Shown here: positions 62,644 to 64,000 of the stretch, piece after piece
Layout: each line of letters starts with the position of its first letter
Position numbering within the stretch: position 1 is the stretch's first letter
Assembly: GCF_022601685.1 (NCBI RefSeq)
Contig: NZ_JAKUML010000004.1
Location: 62,001 to 126,000 of the forward strand
Length of the DNA stretch: 64,000 nt
Source: Acinetobacter sedimenti
Lineage (GTDB): Bacteria; Pseudomonadota; Gammaproteobacteria; Pseudomonadales; Moraxellaceae
Direction of reading: 5' to 3'
Program-made: the position numbers and the translations under genes
Notes under the pieces: generated by a model
The model's input: the letters and a program-made list of their open reading frames with translations, nothing else
What the model was told of the DNA's origin: nothing
Database searches by the model: none

Positions 62644-63414
62644 ATGGCAAAACGGATTTTTATTTCAGGTGCCGCTCAAGGCATAGGTGCAGCTATTGCC
62701 ACATTTTTCCATCAAAACAAATGGATTGTTGGCATTTATGATCTTGATCAAGTAAAAGCACAAGCCCTAGCTCAATCGCTCGGCGATGGCGCTTTTGCAG
62801 GTGAGCTCAATGTCATTGACTATGCTTCTTGGCAAAATGCTTTGGCTGACTTCGTCAAGCATAGCGGTGGGCTTGATATTTTGGTGAATAATGCAGGGAT
62901 CTTATATTCTGGTGCATTTGAAGATACACCAATCGAGGCACATCACCGTACAGTCGATGTCAATGTCAAAGGCGTGCTGAACGGCTGTCATGCTGCACTC
63001 CCATATCTCAAACATGCAAAAAATGCTCGAGTGATTAATCTGTCTTCAGCTTCAGCGATCTACGGACAAGCAGATTTAGCATCCTATTCAAGCAGTAAAT
63101 TTGCTGTCCGTGGTATTACCGAAGGGTTGGATATCGAATGGCGCAAACACGGCATTCGTGTTTTTGATGTGATGCCTCTATTTGTACAGACCGATATGGT
63201 GACTGACATGGATGCAGGATCTATCAAAAATATGGGCGTCAACTTGCAACCGAATGATATTGCCAAAGCCGTGTGGAAACTCGCAACAGGACATACATTG
63301 CTTAAAAATACCCATCACCCAATTGGCACTTCGACCAAATGGATGTACCGTTTAAGTGCGATGAGTCCACAACTGATCAATCGACTGAGCAATATTTATC
63401 TCACTCGTAGATAA
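62644..63414 (+). CDS. Short-chain dehydrogenase/reductase
   Basis: The protein has 256 residues from the ATG at 62644; an earlier ATG at 62608 would add a 12-residue stretch, THHDHIM-like, without a ribosome site. The NAD(P) motif SGAAQGIGAAIA, LVNNAGIL, the NLSSAS active Ser and YSSSKFAVRG (Tyr-x3-Lys) are all present. The Asp after the second strand (YDLDQVK) favours NAD(H). The C-terminus is extended with basic MYRLSAM, typical of Acinetobacter-type SDRs. The substrate is not known. It is a single gene. Confidence 0.9.
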   Translation: MAKRIFISGAAQGIGAAIATFFHQNKWIVGIYDLDQVKAQALAQSLGDGAFAGELNVIDYASWQNALADFVKHSGGLDILVNNAGILYSGAFEDTPIEAHHRTVDVNVKGVLNGCHAALPYLKHAKNARVINLSSASAIYGQADLASYSSSKFAVRGITEGLDIEWRKHGIRVFDVMPLFVQTDMVTDMDAGSIKNMGVNLQPNDIAKAVWKLATGHTLLKNTHHPIGTSTKWMYRLSAMSPQLINRLSNIYLTRR

Positions 63415-63459
63415 GTAAAATATTGAAAATTTGGCGTGCTTTTACTTTGGTATTTTGAG

Positions 63460-63999
63460 TCACTGTAAAAGCACATCAAATTCCTCAAGCCATTCCCTTA
63501 ACAGTTTTTCACCCGCTTGCGCTAATGTCGCACCAAATCGTTGATTATCTGCACGTAGCTTTGGAATATCAATTTTGGCGTGATTGAGCTCACTACAATG
63601 CCCAATTAACCATTGCTCAAAACGGTTTGTATCCGCTTCAGGGTGAAATTGCATCGCTAAAATATGTTTACCCATCGCAAAGGCTTGATGCGGATAATGC
63701 TCAGAACTTGCCAAAAGTGTGGCACTTTTTGGTAAATCAAAAGTATCACCATGCCAGTGTAATACATTCACATCGTGTAAGTGTTTGAGTGGACTTTCAA
63801 AACCTTGCTCACTGAGTTGTAAAGTAGACCAACCGATTTCTTTGACATGCCCTGCATAGACCTTAGCACCACTTGCCACAACCAACAATTGTGCGCCCAA
63901 ACAAATGCCTAATGTGGACAATTGATTTTGAATACGATATTTCAGCCCATCAATCTCTTGCTGTAAGTATGGATAAATATCCGTTTCATAGACACCGAT
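63460..63999 (-). CDS. Class I glutamine amidotransferase-like protein (cut by window end)
   Basis: The frame is open to the right edge; about 180 codons are visible. The nucleophile elbow is LGICLGAQLL, and the catalytic His-Glu pair is in MQFHPEAD. These domains belong to GMP-synthase-like (YfeJ-type) or unknown class I amidotransferases; there is no synthase partner domain in what is seen. Upstream residues IGVYETDIYPYLQQEIDG are also in frame, so the start lies beyond the window. It is convergent with the SDR gene. Confidence 0.85.
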   Translation of the reverse strand: MGVYETDIYPYLQQEIDGLKYRIQNQLSTLGICLGAQLLVVASGAKVYAGHVKEIGWSTLQLSEQGFESPLKHLHDVNVLHWHGDTFDLPKSATLLASSEHYPHQAFAMGKHILAMQFHPEADTNRFEQWLIGHCSELNHAKIDIPKLRADNQRFGATLAQAGEKLLREWLEEFDVLLQ

Positions 64000-64000
64000 A

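Overview
The window looks like an Acinetobacter (Moraxellaceae) chromosome carrying one integrated element near its left end. The genus call is an inference. It rests on low GC, on the type of housekeeping proteins present (pyrB next to an inactive pyrC', an accB-accC operon led by aroQ, pcnB-folK-panB-panC, rapZ-HPr-darP), and on the spacing and promoter style. No 16S rRNA gene is present to confirm it.

Region 1, 1-409, is the end of a nitronate monooxygenase gene. Region 2, 410-20896, is a 20.5 kb genomic island integrated in the 3' end of a tRNA-Arg(CCG) gene. A 15-bp direct repeat, ATGGTGCGCTCAGCG, marks both ends. A P4-type tyrosine integrase lies next to the intact tRNA. The island holds, from left to right: a divergent DNA methyltransferase / putative restriction endonuclease pair; a tightly overlapping four-gene operon encoding a ComEC-like metallo-beta-lactamase-fold protein, a trypsin-like protease, a small middle protein and a large Rad50/SMC-like ABC ATPase; a recombination block (Gp3-like Cys-rich protein, YqaJ exonuclease, DUF932 protein, small glycine-zipper protein); a two-gene cassette of an HNH nuclease with seven DnaJ-type CxxC repeats plus an unrecognised 434-residue protein; and an AlpA/Rep-like/integrase maintenance module with an origin-like palindromic region. 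I see no capsid, terminase, portal, relaxase or type IV secretion genes. The island therefore reads as a satellite-like or mobilisable defence island rather than a full prophage or ICE.

Region 3, 20883-64000, is conserved chromosome. It holds pyrimidine synthesis (pyrB-pyrC'), fumC, a GalE-like epimerase with a lost catalytic lysine, the tusDCB-tusE sulfur relay, aroQ-accB-accC, and an amidase. These are followed by rsmJ-uppP, tsaB, a gamma carbonic anhydrase, two Nudix hydrolases, ispA, yjdM, fabI, a Bax-inhibitor-1 homologue, orn, rsgA, a rhodanese-grxC-secB run, a Sel1-repeat protein, coaBC and radC. A bestrophin, a ceramidase / lactone oxidase / PLP enzyme cluster, ridA, an acyl-CoA ligase, darP-HPr-rapZ, panC, panB, folK, pcnB, a ComEA-like protein, mazG, an SDR and a truncated glutamine amidotransferase complete it.

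The most promising candidates for an undescribed system are the MBL-protease-middle protein-ATPase operon (3671-9656), which fits the general ABC three-component (ABC-3C) conflict-system architecture but has an unusual double effector, and the HNH/zinc-repeat cassette (13686-16694).
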